A DNA stretch of 64,000 bases from Pterobdella sp. o SKG-2022. Its lineage: Eukaryota > Annelida > Clitellata > Hirudinida > Piscicolidae. Location of the stretch: NCBI GenBank assembly GCA_964035795.1, contig OZ038320.1, forward strand, positions 23,268,589 to 23,332,588. The letters are read 5' to 3'. Shown here in pieces: positions 24,758 to 37,230 of this stretch (its first letter is position 1; each line of letters opens with the position of its first letter). Position numbers and translations under genes: made by a program. Below the pieces are notes generated by a model. The model had not been told where the DNA came from. It saw nothing but the letters and a program-made list of their open reading frames with translations, and did no database searches.

Positions 24758-27700
24758 TTTAATAATAATTTAGAAATGATAAAAATAGTAGTAATTTTTT
24801 TAAAACATTCGTTTCAAATATTCCGTCTGAAAACATAATAGTCTTTCAAATTCTGTTTATTTTAAAAAAATTTGGAACTCCATATTAAATTCAAAGCTTT
24901 TTTTAATTTTTTGAAGAATATTATTTTGCTAATTTTGAAAAATAGTTTCACACTTTGGTTTTTAAAAAGTTACTTTATATTTGTTTTTAGCAAAGACTAA
25001 TAAAAAAAGCGATATTTTATGGAATTTTAAATCCAGTTAATGCCTTCCGTGTAGTTTCTACCTGCATTAAAATTTAAAATTTATTAAAACTTATAGTTTG
25101 ATTCTGAATCTCTAGCACGATAACCTATGTTTAAGATACTCTCATTATATTCAGAATATTGTGTGAAAGAGAATCAGTAACTATTAAAGCTATTTTTATC
25201 TGTTCACTATTGTGTTGAATTACTACTCTGAAAATATATATTGACTTTTCTCCGCTCAGCGATTTGAGTTTATTGAAAACTTAGTTGAAAAAATTTAAAG
25301 AAATTCATTTTTAATTAAAGTTTTGAATTTTTGATACTATAAATTTAAGGGGAATTTAGTTTTATTATAAAATAAAAATGAGAGAATAGTTGTCAGGTCA
25401 ATAAAAAAGTGAAATTTTGCGTAGTTTGCTAAGTATATTTTAGTTTGAAAACAAGATCATTTGATTAACCAATGAAAAACGCAATAAAGACCTTAAAAAA
25501 ATTAAAAGCCTTATAAGCATAGTTTTTAAAAAAAATAGCTATGAATATTATTCAAATGGTTACCTCATACAAGAATTCAAGGCCTTCATCGAACAAATTC
25601 TATTAAAAACATATTAATGTCTTTATGAAATATGTTGTAGCAATTGTGAAACCCAATAGAGAAATGAAGTTATTTTGTTCAAATAATTGCTTTAAAAAAC
25701 TCGTCTTTAACATGCAAGCTGTATGCAGAAAATAATGCTTCAAACACACATGTACGTGAATTTTCATTAAGTTCTATAGAAAACATTTGAATTGAGTTTT
25801 AAAATGAAAGTTAAGTTAAAATAGTTGTGAAATTTGGAAATTGGTATAAAACTGCGCGCTATAATAATGCGGTTTAGATTTTATTGCTTTCTTTCAAATT
25901 CCATCATATTAATGTTTTTATAGTACAAAGCGTTTCAGAATTTTATAGCAACTATTCAAATATTTGTGCATCAAACTATCAAAAATCCCATTTTATTCTT
26001 CATATTTATATCCCTAACAGCCTACTCTTTAAAAAGCTTTTGAATGTGTTTGACAGCACTGTAGTCAAAAAATAAATTTGAAACGAACTTTTTGATTTAA
26101 ACTTCAAAAGTCATTGAAAGTGACAGTTGCGGCTGCGAAAAAATTGAAAATACTTTTTTCTTAGTTGCATGTGTTTCTACAAATTTGTTAAATTGGTGTA
26201 TTGGCGTCTATTAATCAGTTATTTTTTGCCGTAACAATTTTATGTGAAGACTTAATTTTAAAAACTTTGAATTAAATTATAAATAAGAACTTTTGTTTTC
26301 AAAAGAAACTTTAAAGCACATTAAACATATGCATTTGAAACTTCTTAAAGTTACATCAGTTTTGGTAATTTTCATTTCTAAAATTAAACTAAAATTGTTA
26401 TGCACGTTAAATTTGCGAATTTTTAATTCGACCAAAAAGCATATAATTTATATATTGTATTTTCAAACGCAGAATTACAATTTAAAACAATGATGATAAT
26501 GATTTCGTGAAGGATTAGATCGGTCTCTATCAAAACAATGCATAAATGAAAAGCTTATATGAATCAAGGTAAAACTATTCAGCTAGTTGAGTCATTCGTC
26601 ATATCCTAGACTCAATGATCTATATTACTTTTGTGTTCTATTAAGAAGATATTTCAAGTAATGTTTTATTGAAAAGATTTTCAAACAAGTAAAAAATATA
26701 CCTAATGCATTCATGCTATGGTACATAAAGTCTCTGGTTAAAGACTTATAGTCATAACTCAGTGCTAAAATAATGTTTTAATGACGTGGTTGTTAGCGAG
26801 ACTGGTGTGAATATCATTGGGTAAGAATGTCGTAAAATCCTTATAAAGAAACGAGCGTGTGTGCATACTTAGAAGCGCTGTAATGCTGCGATAAAAACAT
26901 GGCAGAATTATGATGAAGTCATGCTGAGAGCTTATAAGACACTTTTTGTCATTCATACCGTATGTGTGATTGTTAGAAGCCTTAAAAATGAGTTTTTCCA
27001 CTAATTAAAGCTAATAATTCAAGTGAAAAGTTTTCACGGCTTTAGAAGATAAGGGATGAGTGCTTTAGTGAGTTATTTATCAGTGATGTATTCTTCTCAT
27101 TAAATCACTCTTGAACACAATGTTCATATGAATGAGAATATTTTTTTTTGAATTTGTTTAACAAGTTGTAAAAAAAAAGAAAGCAAACTTCTCTCTCTTA
27201 CATGCGGTTGAAGGAAAGAAATTATAAATTTTGATAAACAATTTTTAAATAGTAGTTTTTATCAGTCATTTGAAATTTGATGAGATTTGAGTAAATTTAA
27301 AGAGAAGGTTGAATCTCTAAAACATCAGCAGGCAATCAATTCTGAACCGAAATATTTATGAAAATCATAGACCTGGTTTGAGTTTTAGCAGATGGTCCCC
27401 CTAACTTAAAAAGGTCTACATTGGAGATAAGTAGAAGCAAGGTCAAAATCGTTAATGAAAATTATGTGTTAAATTAAAGCTTCTTCTAGGTCAAATACAT
27501 TTTTCAATAGCTATAAAGGCGTTTCTAAATAAAATAATTCTCTTTATAATTGAGAAATAAGTTTTTAAATAAATCTTTTTGAATATTCTTGAATATTCTG
27601 GCGTAGATTAATTATGATTAAGACGAGTGACTTGAATAGGTGTAAATAACACCGAGACACAAGTGTTTAATAAGGATATCTGTTTGCATGCAATATTTAA

Positions 27701-29857
27701 GATTTGGATATTATCTTTAGAGATTAGAACAAAATCTATTTGACCAAAAACTTTTATTAATATTTGGCTATTTACACTTTAATTAAAAATCTTCAATAAG
27801 AAGATTTGCCAGTGCTTTTCTGATGCTCAACTCCATCTGTCATGCATCACTCGACCAGGGCATTTGACCGCATTATAAGATTATCCTTATTGTATCGCCA
27901 TTTTAAACTTAGCTTAATTGATGAAAACTATAACAAATGAAGTTGATTTAAAAACATGAGACAAGTTTTTTCATATGTAGATTGAGAAAAAGGTCGGATT
28001 CAGAATCCGTGTGTTTGGCTCAAATTTATTTCGAAACTAATGTAACTTATAAAATCCAAATCAATTGAATCTTTGAAAACTATTTATTGATAAGACTAAA
28101 ACTTGAATAAATTTTTCTATTGATTTGGAAATTTGAAATAATTTTCTTAAATTTTCATTTTATGGTTCTTTTAAAATTCTTAAATTTATTTTGGTTGAAA
28201 GTTGTACTTATTATTTTTACAACATTCATGGATTACAAATGAGCATCTCAACCTGCTAATTCCCAAAAAAGAATTTTAAAATAAAAAAACAGTATTTTAA
28301 ATTTAAGACATGCGAATAATTAACGCCCAAATGAGTTTTCATGAATACCAGCCAATAGATTTTCTTACTTCTATGCAAGATTTAATACAAAATTTTCTTT
28401 ATATAAAAATTGTTGTCCTGAGAAATATTTTTTTCAAATTGGAAGAATTTTGTTTACTGAAGTGGTTGTTGGAGCACTTTGAACGTTCCATACCTCTTTA
28501 GTTTCACAAGTAATATTTTAACAAGTTTTCGCTGTTTATAATCAAATGAAGTTTTTCACTGAAAAAAATTCCCTTTATTATGGAATAAAATGAGAATGAG
28601 TCTCAAATATCCACACTGTTGTTCAATGAGCATTATATTTTTAAATATATATTGATTAAAGCTGAAATAAACAACGAGGTAACTTCAAAGTGACATTGTT
28701 ATATATGATTTATCTGGAAAGAAACAAAAGAAAATAAATAAAACCAAAGAATTTCGTTAAACTTAATAAGGAAAAATAACTATGGCTAGGTATAATAACC
28801 AGATGACTTCCTGGAATACAAGTTCATAGTGGGTAGAAAAGAATTAATTGTATTACGCAATAAACATCAAGGGAAATATTCATTTAATATTAATTTTTTC
28901 AAATTCACTGCAATTATGTTTGAAAGTTTGATATACACAGAGAAGCGCTCAAACATATAGGGCTTTTTTAAAGTTGTATGCGTGGATAGATAGAAGGAAT
29001 ACCACATTTTTGTTTAAAACTCAATGCAGATAAGGTGTTTATTTATAATCGCCTTTTTCGTCAAATTTTTTTTCAATTTTGTATGAATATATTTAATAAA
29101 AATAATTTAAAATTGGATTAAGGTTAAAAGGTGAAAAATATTTAGAAACAAGGGTTGAAATTATTGTTGATATATAAATAAATGTTCAAGTTGTTTAAGA
29201 AAGTTTGAAATGGCATAAATTGATTTCGCATGAATTTAATGGATAAGAAAACTGCAAGGTGACAGTTGCTAATTGATGTTTTATTAGTAATAAATTTGTG
29301 TCAGCAGTGTGATAATCTATGTATGAGATAATTATTCAATAACAAATGCCCATATCAATAAAAAATTTTAATTTAAAATAAATGAAAAATACGCATCTGT
29401 GAAAAAGCAAAAAGATTTGATAAAAGCTTTTGTTTGTATATATTTATCAAAGCTGAATACAAATTTGAAAAAAATCTGCTGATCAGAAAATGTTGAAGTA
29501 TTGATATGAATTTTTATATCTTGATCAGGTTGAAAATTATTTCACAAACATAGTTACATAAATAATGTCAACAATAATATAGCTTTCAATGTTTTTTTCG
29601 TAGTTTCTTTAGTTGTCAAGGGAGACTTTAACTTTTGTGAATTGATTGGTCAATAATGAAATAAATCAATACGAGACTTATAACTAGTGCAAAGATTAAA
29701 GTCACTGTAATCTTTATAAAAAAAATTTAATTGCATTTTTGTATCGATCAAGAAAAGGAAATTTGTAATTAAACAACTGAACACTTAATCATAAAAATGA
29801 AATGAAAGCCTCTATATATTGATGGGTTAAATTCCCTGAAGATCTGACCTTAACATC

Positions 29858-31789
29858 ATGTCAGTAAGCAATTCTCAAACAAACAATACTACTCAAAATC
29901 GTAGCAATGAAAATATCGAGTATCAAGCTTTAGACACAGAAGAATCCGATTATCACGGAGACTGCTACTACGAAGACAACTCTATTAACCGAAGAAGATA
30001 TAATGGTATGAAAACGTCGGAATCAACCAGCTTTCGTGAATCTGCCAGCTCATCGACCATTTATAACACAAACTATTCAGAGAGTTCTCAAAGTATTAGC
30101 CCAAACAGTGATTGTAGTAGTCGTTGTTTGAGCGTTGTGAAAGCTCGTGATGTAACTTCAAACAAAACGCCAAAACCCATTTCATACAGAACCAAATGCA
30201 AAATTTTCCGCGGGTCTTCAAAAAACAATTCAATTACCAGTGGATTGTCAAATAATTTCAAAGATAATCTAGATTATTATAATGAAAACAAACAAACCCA
30301 AAAAAAAGAGAAACAAATAATTGTAAACGATTTCAACAGAAACGATGACACAAATCAATCTTTAAACAACAATAACAGACTAAGAGTTGATAACTATGAT
30401 GCCGAAACTGGACAAATTGAAGAACGAAGAACGGTTAGAGGAACCATACGTAAAAAAAGTTTCAAGCGTTCTGCGAGTTTCAAGCGAACAGGAAGCCTGG
30501 TTTGCAAAATGCACGCTACTAACGAACAAATGAGAATTGCTTCTGCAAGCGCAAAACCACGAAAATCAAGTTTTTCTCTATCGAAATGGAGACGAAAAAA
30601 ACAAACATTTGATCAAGTTTGCGAAAACTTTCGTCAACTTGACACAGAATCACATTCTGCTGCGCGTTGTGGTTGTGAAAGAATTCGTATTAATGTAAGC
30701 GGTCATTTTTTTGAGACAAGAGCAGCTGTTTTAGAAAGACATCCGGACACTATGCTTGGCAATCCACGAAAACGTCAAAAATATTATGATCATACGCGAG
30801 ATGAAATATTTTTAGATCGACATCGGCCGAGTTTTGAAGCGATTTTTAGTTATTACCAATATGGTGGCAAGTTGAAACGACCTCACCACGTTCACGACGA
30901 TATATTTCTTTCAGAACTTATGTTTTATGAATTAGAACCCGAAGTTGTAGAAGAGTACAAAAGAGGAGAAGGTTACACAACTGATAAAATTGAAGTGCCC
31001 AACAACAAAACTTTGAGGTGGTTGTGGATGTTGTTTGAATACCCAGAAACTTCTAGAGCAGCTTTCATGGTAGCAATTATATCCGTCGCTATGACCCTTG
31101 TCTCTATCGTTCTTTTCTGTATTGAGACACTTCCTTATTTTGCCACTTCTCATTGTGAAAATGATGAAGCTCCAAATTTTTTAGATCCATTTTTTATAAT
31201 CGAAACTGTTTGCACTGTGTGGTTTACAATAGAAGTTCTAGTCCGATTCATATCCTCACCTAATAAATTGCGATTCATTAAAGACTTCAAAAACATCGTC
31301 GACGTCACAGCCATCGTACCTTACTATATTACGCTCATCAATGTAGTTTCAACTATGAGTTGTGCCAGTGCGAAAAGCAGTGCTTCTCTGGCATTTCTCA
31401 GAGTTATCCGTCTAATCAGGGTCTTCAAACTCACTAAACATTCTGTGGGACTACAAGTTTTAGTGTTGACATTCAAAGCAAGTATAGAAGGCTTAGGTCT
31501 CTTTTTAGTTGCTTTAATAGTTTGTCTACTTGTCTTTTCGAGCGCAATTTATTATGCTGAGTTAGGTAATGAGCAAAGTCAAATGGAAAGTATTCCTGAT
31601 GCTTTTTGGTGGGCAATTATAACCATGACGACAGTAGGATATGGAGATAAAGTTCCTGTTGGATATTGGGGGAAACTCATAGGAGCAGCATGTGCAATAA
31701 CAGGTGTATTGACTCTTGCCATTCCTGTTCCCATCATAACGGGCCACTTCAACCGCTTCTACGCACACAAAACAGGCCGAGGAAGACAC
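29858..31789 (+). CDS. Sh: Shaker-type (Kv1) voltage-gated K+ channel, main exon
   Basis: The plasma-membrane channel core is encoded in one exon. Residues 1-273 are a long polar N-terminal extension. The T1 tetramerisation domain starts near 274 (RIRINVSGHFFETR, LGNPRKRQKYYD, FLDRHRPSFEAIFSYYQYGG). S1 begins near 400, and the S2-S3 region carries IVDVTAIVPYYITL. S4 near 510 reads LRVIRLIRVFKLTKHS. S5 is followed by the pore DAFWWAIITMTTVGYGD (GYGD near 592) and S6 with the PVP hinge. FEYPETS and NPRKR place it in Kv1/Shaker rather than Shab, Shaw or Shal. Compared with Shaker, S4 lacks one three-residue arginine step. The frame runs on to a stop at 31813, but CAC|GTAAGT at 31789/31790 is a perfect donor, so the last eight codons are probably intronic. 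ATG at 29858 is the first in frame. Confidence 0.93.
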
Positions 31790-33266
31790 GTAAGTGGGGG
31801 CTTAAAAGGATAATAATTGCAATTTGATAATATTTTCCAAAATCAAAAATTTTTTAAATAATTTTGCTATGTTTAAATATATATAAATCTGAACGGGCAG
31901 TGATAGAAAAGCTATTAATAAGGAGTTTTTTATTGGTAATGCTATAAAAGAAGCAGTTAATGATGAATGATGGCAAGTTTAATGATGCCTAACTAATGAG
32001 GTAGAAAAAATAAAATTTTCTCAAAAGTGATTTAAGATAGGGTAAAAATTTTGTAATGCTGGCTCCTTGCATTGATTCATAGATGCTTAATGTTTTCAAT
32101 ATATGTTTTACTTGGCGTTTAAAACAAAAAAAACAACTTCAAAATATATATAAATTTGATTGGAAATTTTAAGCTTTAAATGAAAAAATATTTTCAAGAA
32201 AAAATTTTTTTATCGAAATCATAATATATTTCAATACAAATACGGCTTTTTGATATGATTATACTCCCCAAACTGCTTGTCATTGTGAAAATTGTTTATA
32301 GCTTCCTAGTTCTTAGAAGACCCATCTATCTCCAACAATATTGCTTAATCTATCAAACAAAAAACGTTTTAACAAATTGAAGTGAAGTCAATGAAAACTG
32401 AAATATTTGTTATGTGCATACTTTTGAATACATGAATGCCTTGTCAGTTCAAAAGATTAATCACCATCTTCAAAAAATTTCTTGATACAAAACTCTTCAA
32501 TGATGTGTAAAAATATTCCCAAGAACATTTGAAAACATATTTGAATACATTTTATTGAATATTCATGATTAAGAATTTATAAGTTTTTCTAGTTTTCATG
32601 CCAAAATTATTATTAAAAAAATTATTTTTTTCGCTATGATACTTTCAAAACACATGTTAAAACTGCTGAGTAAGTTGACAAATGAGTTTTTAATTATCAT
32701 AAAGTGCGATTATGTTACTAACTCTACAATTACTCTAATATGTCAACACGATCACCATGCACAGATGTGTACGTCAGTTTGTATGTTAATCTCGTACATC
32801 TGTTTCAAAAATTGCACTTTTCAAAAGCTGTTATAAACATGGCATTAAAAATAAGTGAATCTAAATTTAGTTTTATTTTGAAATTTTGAAAATTAAATAA
32901 AATATTTTTATGAAAAATGTGAGCAGAACGAAGATAATTCAATCCTAATCATTTGTTTCTAACATCTTTATGAGATTATATAGATAATATGTGTTAAATT
33001 TATCAATAAAAAAATTTATCATATTAAATAAACGAAAAAAATTTTAAATTTGAAAAATGATTATATTATGAAACAAAGAAAGTTATTCACATGCTTTTGA
33101 ATAAGTAAGGGAACTAATTTTAGAATGCTACTTGATCCTATGAGTACTTGGTGATTTACACATACCAAACAATAAACACTCTACAGAACAATTGAACATC
33201 AGCGGAATCTTTCAAAGAAAAATTGGAAACTTCCTGAAAACAAACGGATTTCAAAAAATATTTTAG

Positions 33267-33360
33267 TTGCCACATACAATTGGTACGCCAAACCGAGCCA
33301 TAACCCATCACTGCTATAACTCCAAACATCAGTTCTTCAACGGTGATTTAATGCAACAAG
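33267..33360 (+). CDS. Sh: Proposed second coding exon of the Shaker gene
   Basis: A 94-bp patch clearly GC-richer than its flanks follows a TATTTTAG acceptor and is followed by GTTAAC. Only one of three frames is open, and it is the one set by the phase-0 Shaker donor: LPHTIGTPNRAITHHCYNSK... It leaves one base to be completed by the next exon, which is exactly what the exon at 35887 requires. Cytoplasmic C-terminal tail; no known domain. Confidence 0.5.
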
Positions 33361-35886
33361 GTTAACTTTTAACTGAATGACAGCAGGTTTCACTTTACTG
33401 CTTTTTATGTGAATGATCGATCTTCTGAAATTTCAATTGGTACTTTCATATTCACTCAATTTCAACTCGCTATAATAATAATATAGGCTTCATCACTTCA
33501 TGCTTAACATTCATAATTTCAAAATGATTTTTAATTTAAATCAAAGTTATTTTCAGAGATTCAATCCATTCCAGTTAAATTTGTTTAAGGTTTTATTACT
33601 TATAGTTCAAACGGAAAGTGCAAGCTTCGATCGAAAGTACATAATGAAATAGATGCTAACAAATTATCGTTAAACTAGTTGAAAATTCTAAAATATAACT
33701 TTAAATGATTTTAGAAATGTTTAGAAAAATATTTATGAACTTCTTATCGGTCCGTTAATTATGATTTTCACTTGAATACACATTCCACATTGAAGGTGTG
33801 CGCATCTTGCATTGTTTTTTAATTACTTCCAGTTGGTAAGAATTGATGATATTACTTGTGTATATAGTCGATTCAAAAATTTAATTTGTTTAGTTTTTTA
33901 TTAGTCATTTTTTTTTCCAATAAAGAAATAAAAAATTTAATTAGTTTTTAAAAAAATCAAAAAGTTAATCACTTTCAAAATGATTTTCAAAAAAGATATT
34001 CAAATATTTATCTCAGATGCAATTTGAATTTATTCATGATTCAGTGTTTTTTTTGAAAACTCATTCAAAATCTGATATCAATTTTTTCCAAAACAATATT
34101 TTGCCCATCAATTTTTACGAGTGAAATCTTAGCAAAAGAACTGCCTTTAGCAATGCTTATTTTCTTTGACCCTTTGAATCATTAACTAGGTAGTTAAAAA
34201 ACCTTCAAATTTTCATGTAGCACAAAATTTTATTTTTGAATGAAAACATTTTTGAGCGGGTCAAACTTAGAATTCAGCAAATCAGTAAGACAACCAATTA
34301 TTTTATAATAATCATTTTTCGAACTTTCAAAAATCCAATTATTTTTTAGAATATAAACTATTGAATTTTTTCTCTTTTTAAAACTTAGAAGATATTATCT
34401 TTACTTTTTACTGCTTAAACCTTTTATATGCTATTCCAAGCTTCCCCATAGGTTGCATGCGACCTGGAATATTGAAAAGCATTATATTGTAATTCAAGTC
34501 ACTTGACTAAACAATTAATATCACACATGACGTTTTTATTCGACATTTGTTTGTTCTTCTGGTCGCCAAAATGTATGAGATTTATAAGTTATTACGCAAT
34601 GTTACTCCACTCGGGACACAAAAACAATATTTATTTGGTATATTATATAATGAATCATTCCTATTTTTTAGTAAAAGAAATAACTGATAGAACTATGAGC
34701 CAGGATATCCACTATGATGTCTGTTTTATTTGATTTTAATTTTTTAAAATTTCACAAAAACTACTTGGGTTTTAAACTTTATAATTAGAAACAAGTTTCA
34801 AAATGTGAAAACTATCAAATGGAAAAGTTGAGTTCATTGAAAACAATTTCAAGATAAGAATTTTTATTTAGCCTGAGAGATATTTAAAATGGAGAGACTT
34901 TTAATAATTCAGCAAAACCTTAAAAGCTAAAATTAGCTTCCTTCGAATGTGAGCATATATGATGAAACTTATTTACAAACGTTGATAATATCGAGAAAAT
35001 TTTTCATAGACACGAGAGTGTTTTAGTTCGAACAAAACTGAAACCAGCAACCTTGAAACATATTAAAAGTTTGAAACCGTGAAAAAACAATCGAGATCAA
35101 GTTCAATGGGATATTCACGTGTGATCAGAATTTTTCATTTCTTGACGAAAATGCATAATGAAGCAAAAAAAGTTTTTACTGCTGATTGATTGAACTATTG
35201 ATTGGGTCGTAATACCATGCTTATCTTTTTAAGAGTATTTTTACCATTGTGGGGGTCTGAGCATAGTTGTGTCCCTTTTGAAATTTTGCGTACTTGCACT
35301 GAATATTATTAAACAGCTTATATTATTTTATGAATTTAATTAAAAAATTTTGTTTCATTAAATCTGAGAAGTTTTACAAATTATGAATGAAAAATATAAA
35401 AATGATAAATGTGAAAATTCTGAAATTTTATATATTTGAAACTGATGGGACAATACTTTTGACAACATGGACACCAGGAGCTAACTCATAGTTCTAATTT
35501 GACTCTTGGGTATGTTTATTTGACTGAATAATGCCTTTGAAACACCATTTTAAAAAATATAATCGCTTTCAATCCATTATCTCTGTTTTGAACATTAAGA
35601 AGCTTAGAAATCTAGGTTTAATTCTGTGAAGAATAGGATCAATAAAAACCGTTCATTTCATATGAAGTTCTCATACAAAATAAAGTATTAAAAAGTTAGA
35701 GTCAAACCTCGTTCGAAAAAGACATTAAAAATGGTAATATCGCTGGTCTTTTTTGGTCAAAAAAATTTAAATTCTGAAAGTTTTCAAATTTTTTAATTAC
35801 AAATTCTTAATAAAATTTTAAAACTCAGAAATAAGTACTTTTATTGTTATATTTGAACGTGAACACTTGAATATCTATTGTTGCAG

Positions 35887-35927
35887 CTGTTTCAACTACT
35901 TTCTCAAAACGACTATCGACAGTTTGA
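35887..35927 (+). CDS. Sh: Proposed terminal exon of the Shaker gene, PDZ-ligand end
   Basis: A strong acceptor (CTATTGTTGCAG) precedes it. In the phase carried from 33360 it reads AVSTTFSKRLSTV and then stop. The last three residues, S-T-V, form a class I PDZ ligand (S/T-X-hydrophobic). Kv1 channels characteristically end in such a motif (TDV) to bind Dlg/PSD-95. The full protein would be 688 aa. Confidence 0.5.
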
Positions 35928-36599
35928 ATCTTTACAAAAAATGCAGTGTTCAAAAACATTTTACACTTTGAAATTAATGGAAACTTTTAAAACTGTTTTG
36001 TAATATAAACTTTTATGTATAAAATTATTACTTTGAATTAAATAACATTTGAATTAAGTCCCGATCAACATTCTTTAATGCGTAAACATATTAAACGATT
36101 TCAAAAACAATCGAAATACATTCAATATAATGTATAGGAAAAACTGTTGAAAAAACCTTCCAAAATTTCTTTGAATTAGTTTGAATAGAAAGTGTCACAC
36201 ACGGTTGATAATGCAGTTTACAAACAATTTAAGGCACAAATTTTAAACATATCGAAAGTACAATAAAAATCGAATCGACTAAAAATACTTCTTACAAGTT
36301 TCATCTACAAAATCTAACGAAACAACAATAGGCAATCAATAATCATAATAAAAACAATAATAATGATAGCAAAATAGCACTAAAAAAAAACAATAATAAT
36401 CGACTAATCAACAAAGTCCTATATGTTTATAAAATAAATTACTTCTCACAAAAATTTTTCTTTCTAATAAATAAAAAGTTAAACTTCTCCATACACGACT
36501 CATACTACATAGTTTCACAAAAGCAACATGCAATATTTAGCTTTCTGGTTCAAAACTTGAATTTATTATTATTACTTAATAAGCTTTGATACATTTAGA

Positions 36600-37230
36600 C
36601 TGTGAAGAGAAAATTTTTATAAAAAAGTTCTTGGTATTTTGAATGAATAGGAATCATAAAGGACACACAAAAGATAATAAAATAAGACAAAAGTACAAGA
36701 AAATTGATAATAAAATACAGGAGATAATGGTGCAGATATTGTACTATATCTGCTTCTATAGAACATAGATATATATGTCTGCAAGAACAGACAAAAAATA
36801 TTTTTCCAAAAAATTAATATTGAAATAAAATATGAAAGAAACATTTCCAAAAAGAGCCGAAGGTAGACAGCATAGATAAGGAATGAAAGAAAAATCAAAA
36901 AAAAAATACAAAAACGAAGTTTGTAAAAGAAGATGACAATAGAGGAAAAAATAATTACAAAGCTTGCCAGAGAAAGCAAAAAGGATAATTTAAATAAGAG
37001 TGAGCATGGTGGTGTGACTGTAATTATTGAAGAACCAGAATTGAGTGTCCGTACTGCCAGAAGATAGATTCAATAAGACATGTTTTTTAGAGTCAGTATA
37101 TAAAAATGAGTGTAGATGATGATATTAATATAAAAAACGTTGTAAAGACATGAATGATGTGGAGAAAATAGATGAAGTATTAATGTACACAGAAGGAAAG
37201 TCGTAATACTGAGCAAAAATACAATGAGGT
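36600..37230 (+). other. Purine-rich, strand-asymmetric stretch
   Basis: The plus strand is dominated by A and G for about 600 bp, which produces a long open frame on the minus strand (36617-36979) full of Phe/Leu/Ile/Ser. It contains a small plus frame at about 36934-37065 ending ELSVRTARR. I see no family. It may be untranslated RNA of the upstream Shaker gene or a decayed transposon. Confidence 0.3.

Larger units (their letters stand above)
22727..29857. other. 7-kb AT-rich intergenic region
   Basis: No complete gene found on either strand. It holds a (TA)n run near 24.74 kb, an exon-like minus frame at 24434-24655 (separate entry), and scattered open frames without family features (for example 23409-23642, 26765-27001 minus, 28310-28501). 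The last few hundred bases should carry the Shaker promoter and 5' UTR. Confidence 0.4.

Noticed and set aside
26765..27001. 78-codon minus frame, considered as a transposon polymerase fragment
   Set aside because: No convincing motif; length is within what chance allows in this composition.
27995..28009. Short palindrome CGGATTCAGAATCCG as an operator or transposon end
   Set aside because: Isolated, no second copy or associated element found; probably chance.
31790..31813. Taking the frame stop at 31813 as the true C-terminus of the Shaker channel
   Set aside because: The last eight codons follow a perfect GTAAGT donor and resemble intron sequence. Downstream exons join in phase and give a PDZ-ligand end.
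36617..36979. 120-codon minus frame rich in Phe/Leu/Ile as a membrane protein
   Set aside because: It is the complement of a purine-rich stretch. Hydrophobic frames arise automatically there, and no family or start context supports it.
36925..37065. Small plus frame ending ELSVRTARR as a Shaker tail exon
   Set aside because: There is no pyrimidine tract before any possible acceptor. The exon pair at 33267 and 35887 fits phase and PDZ expectations better.
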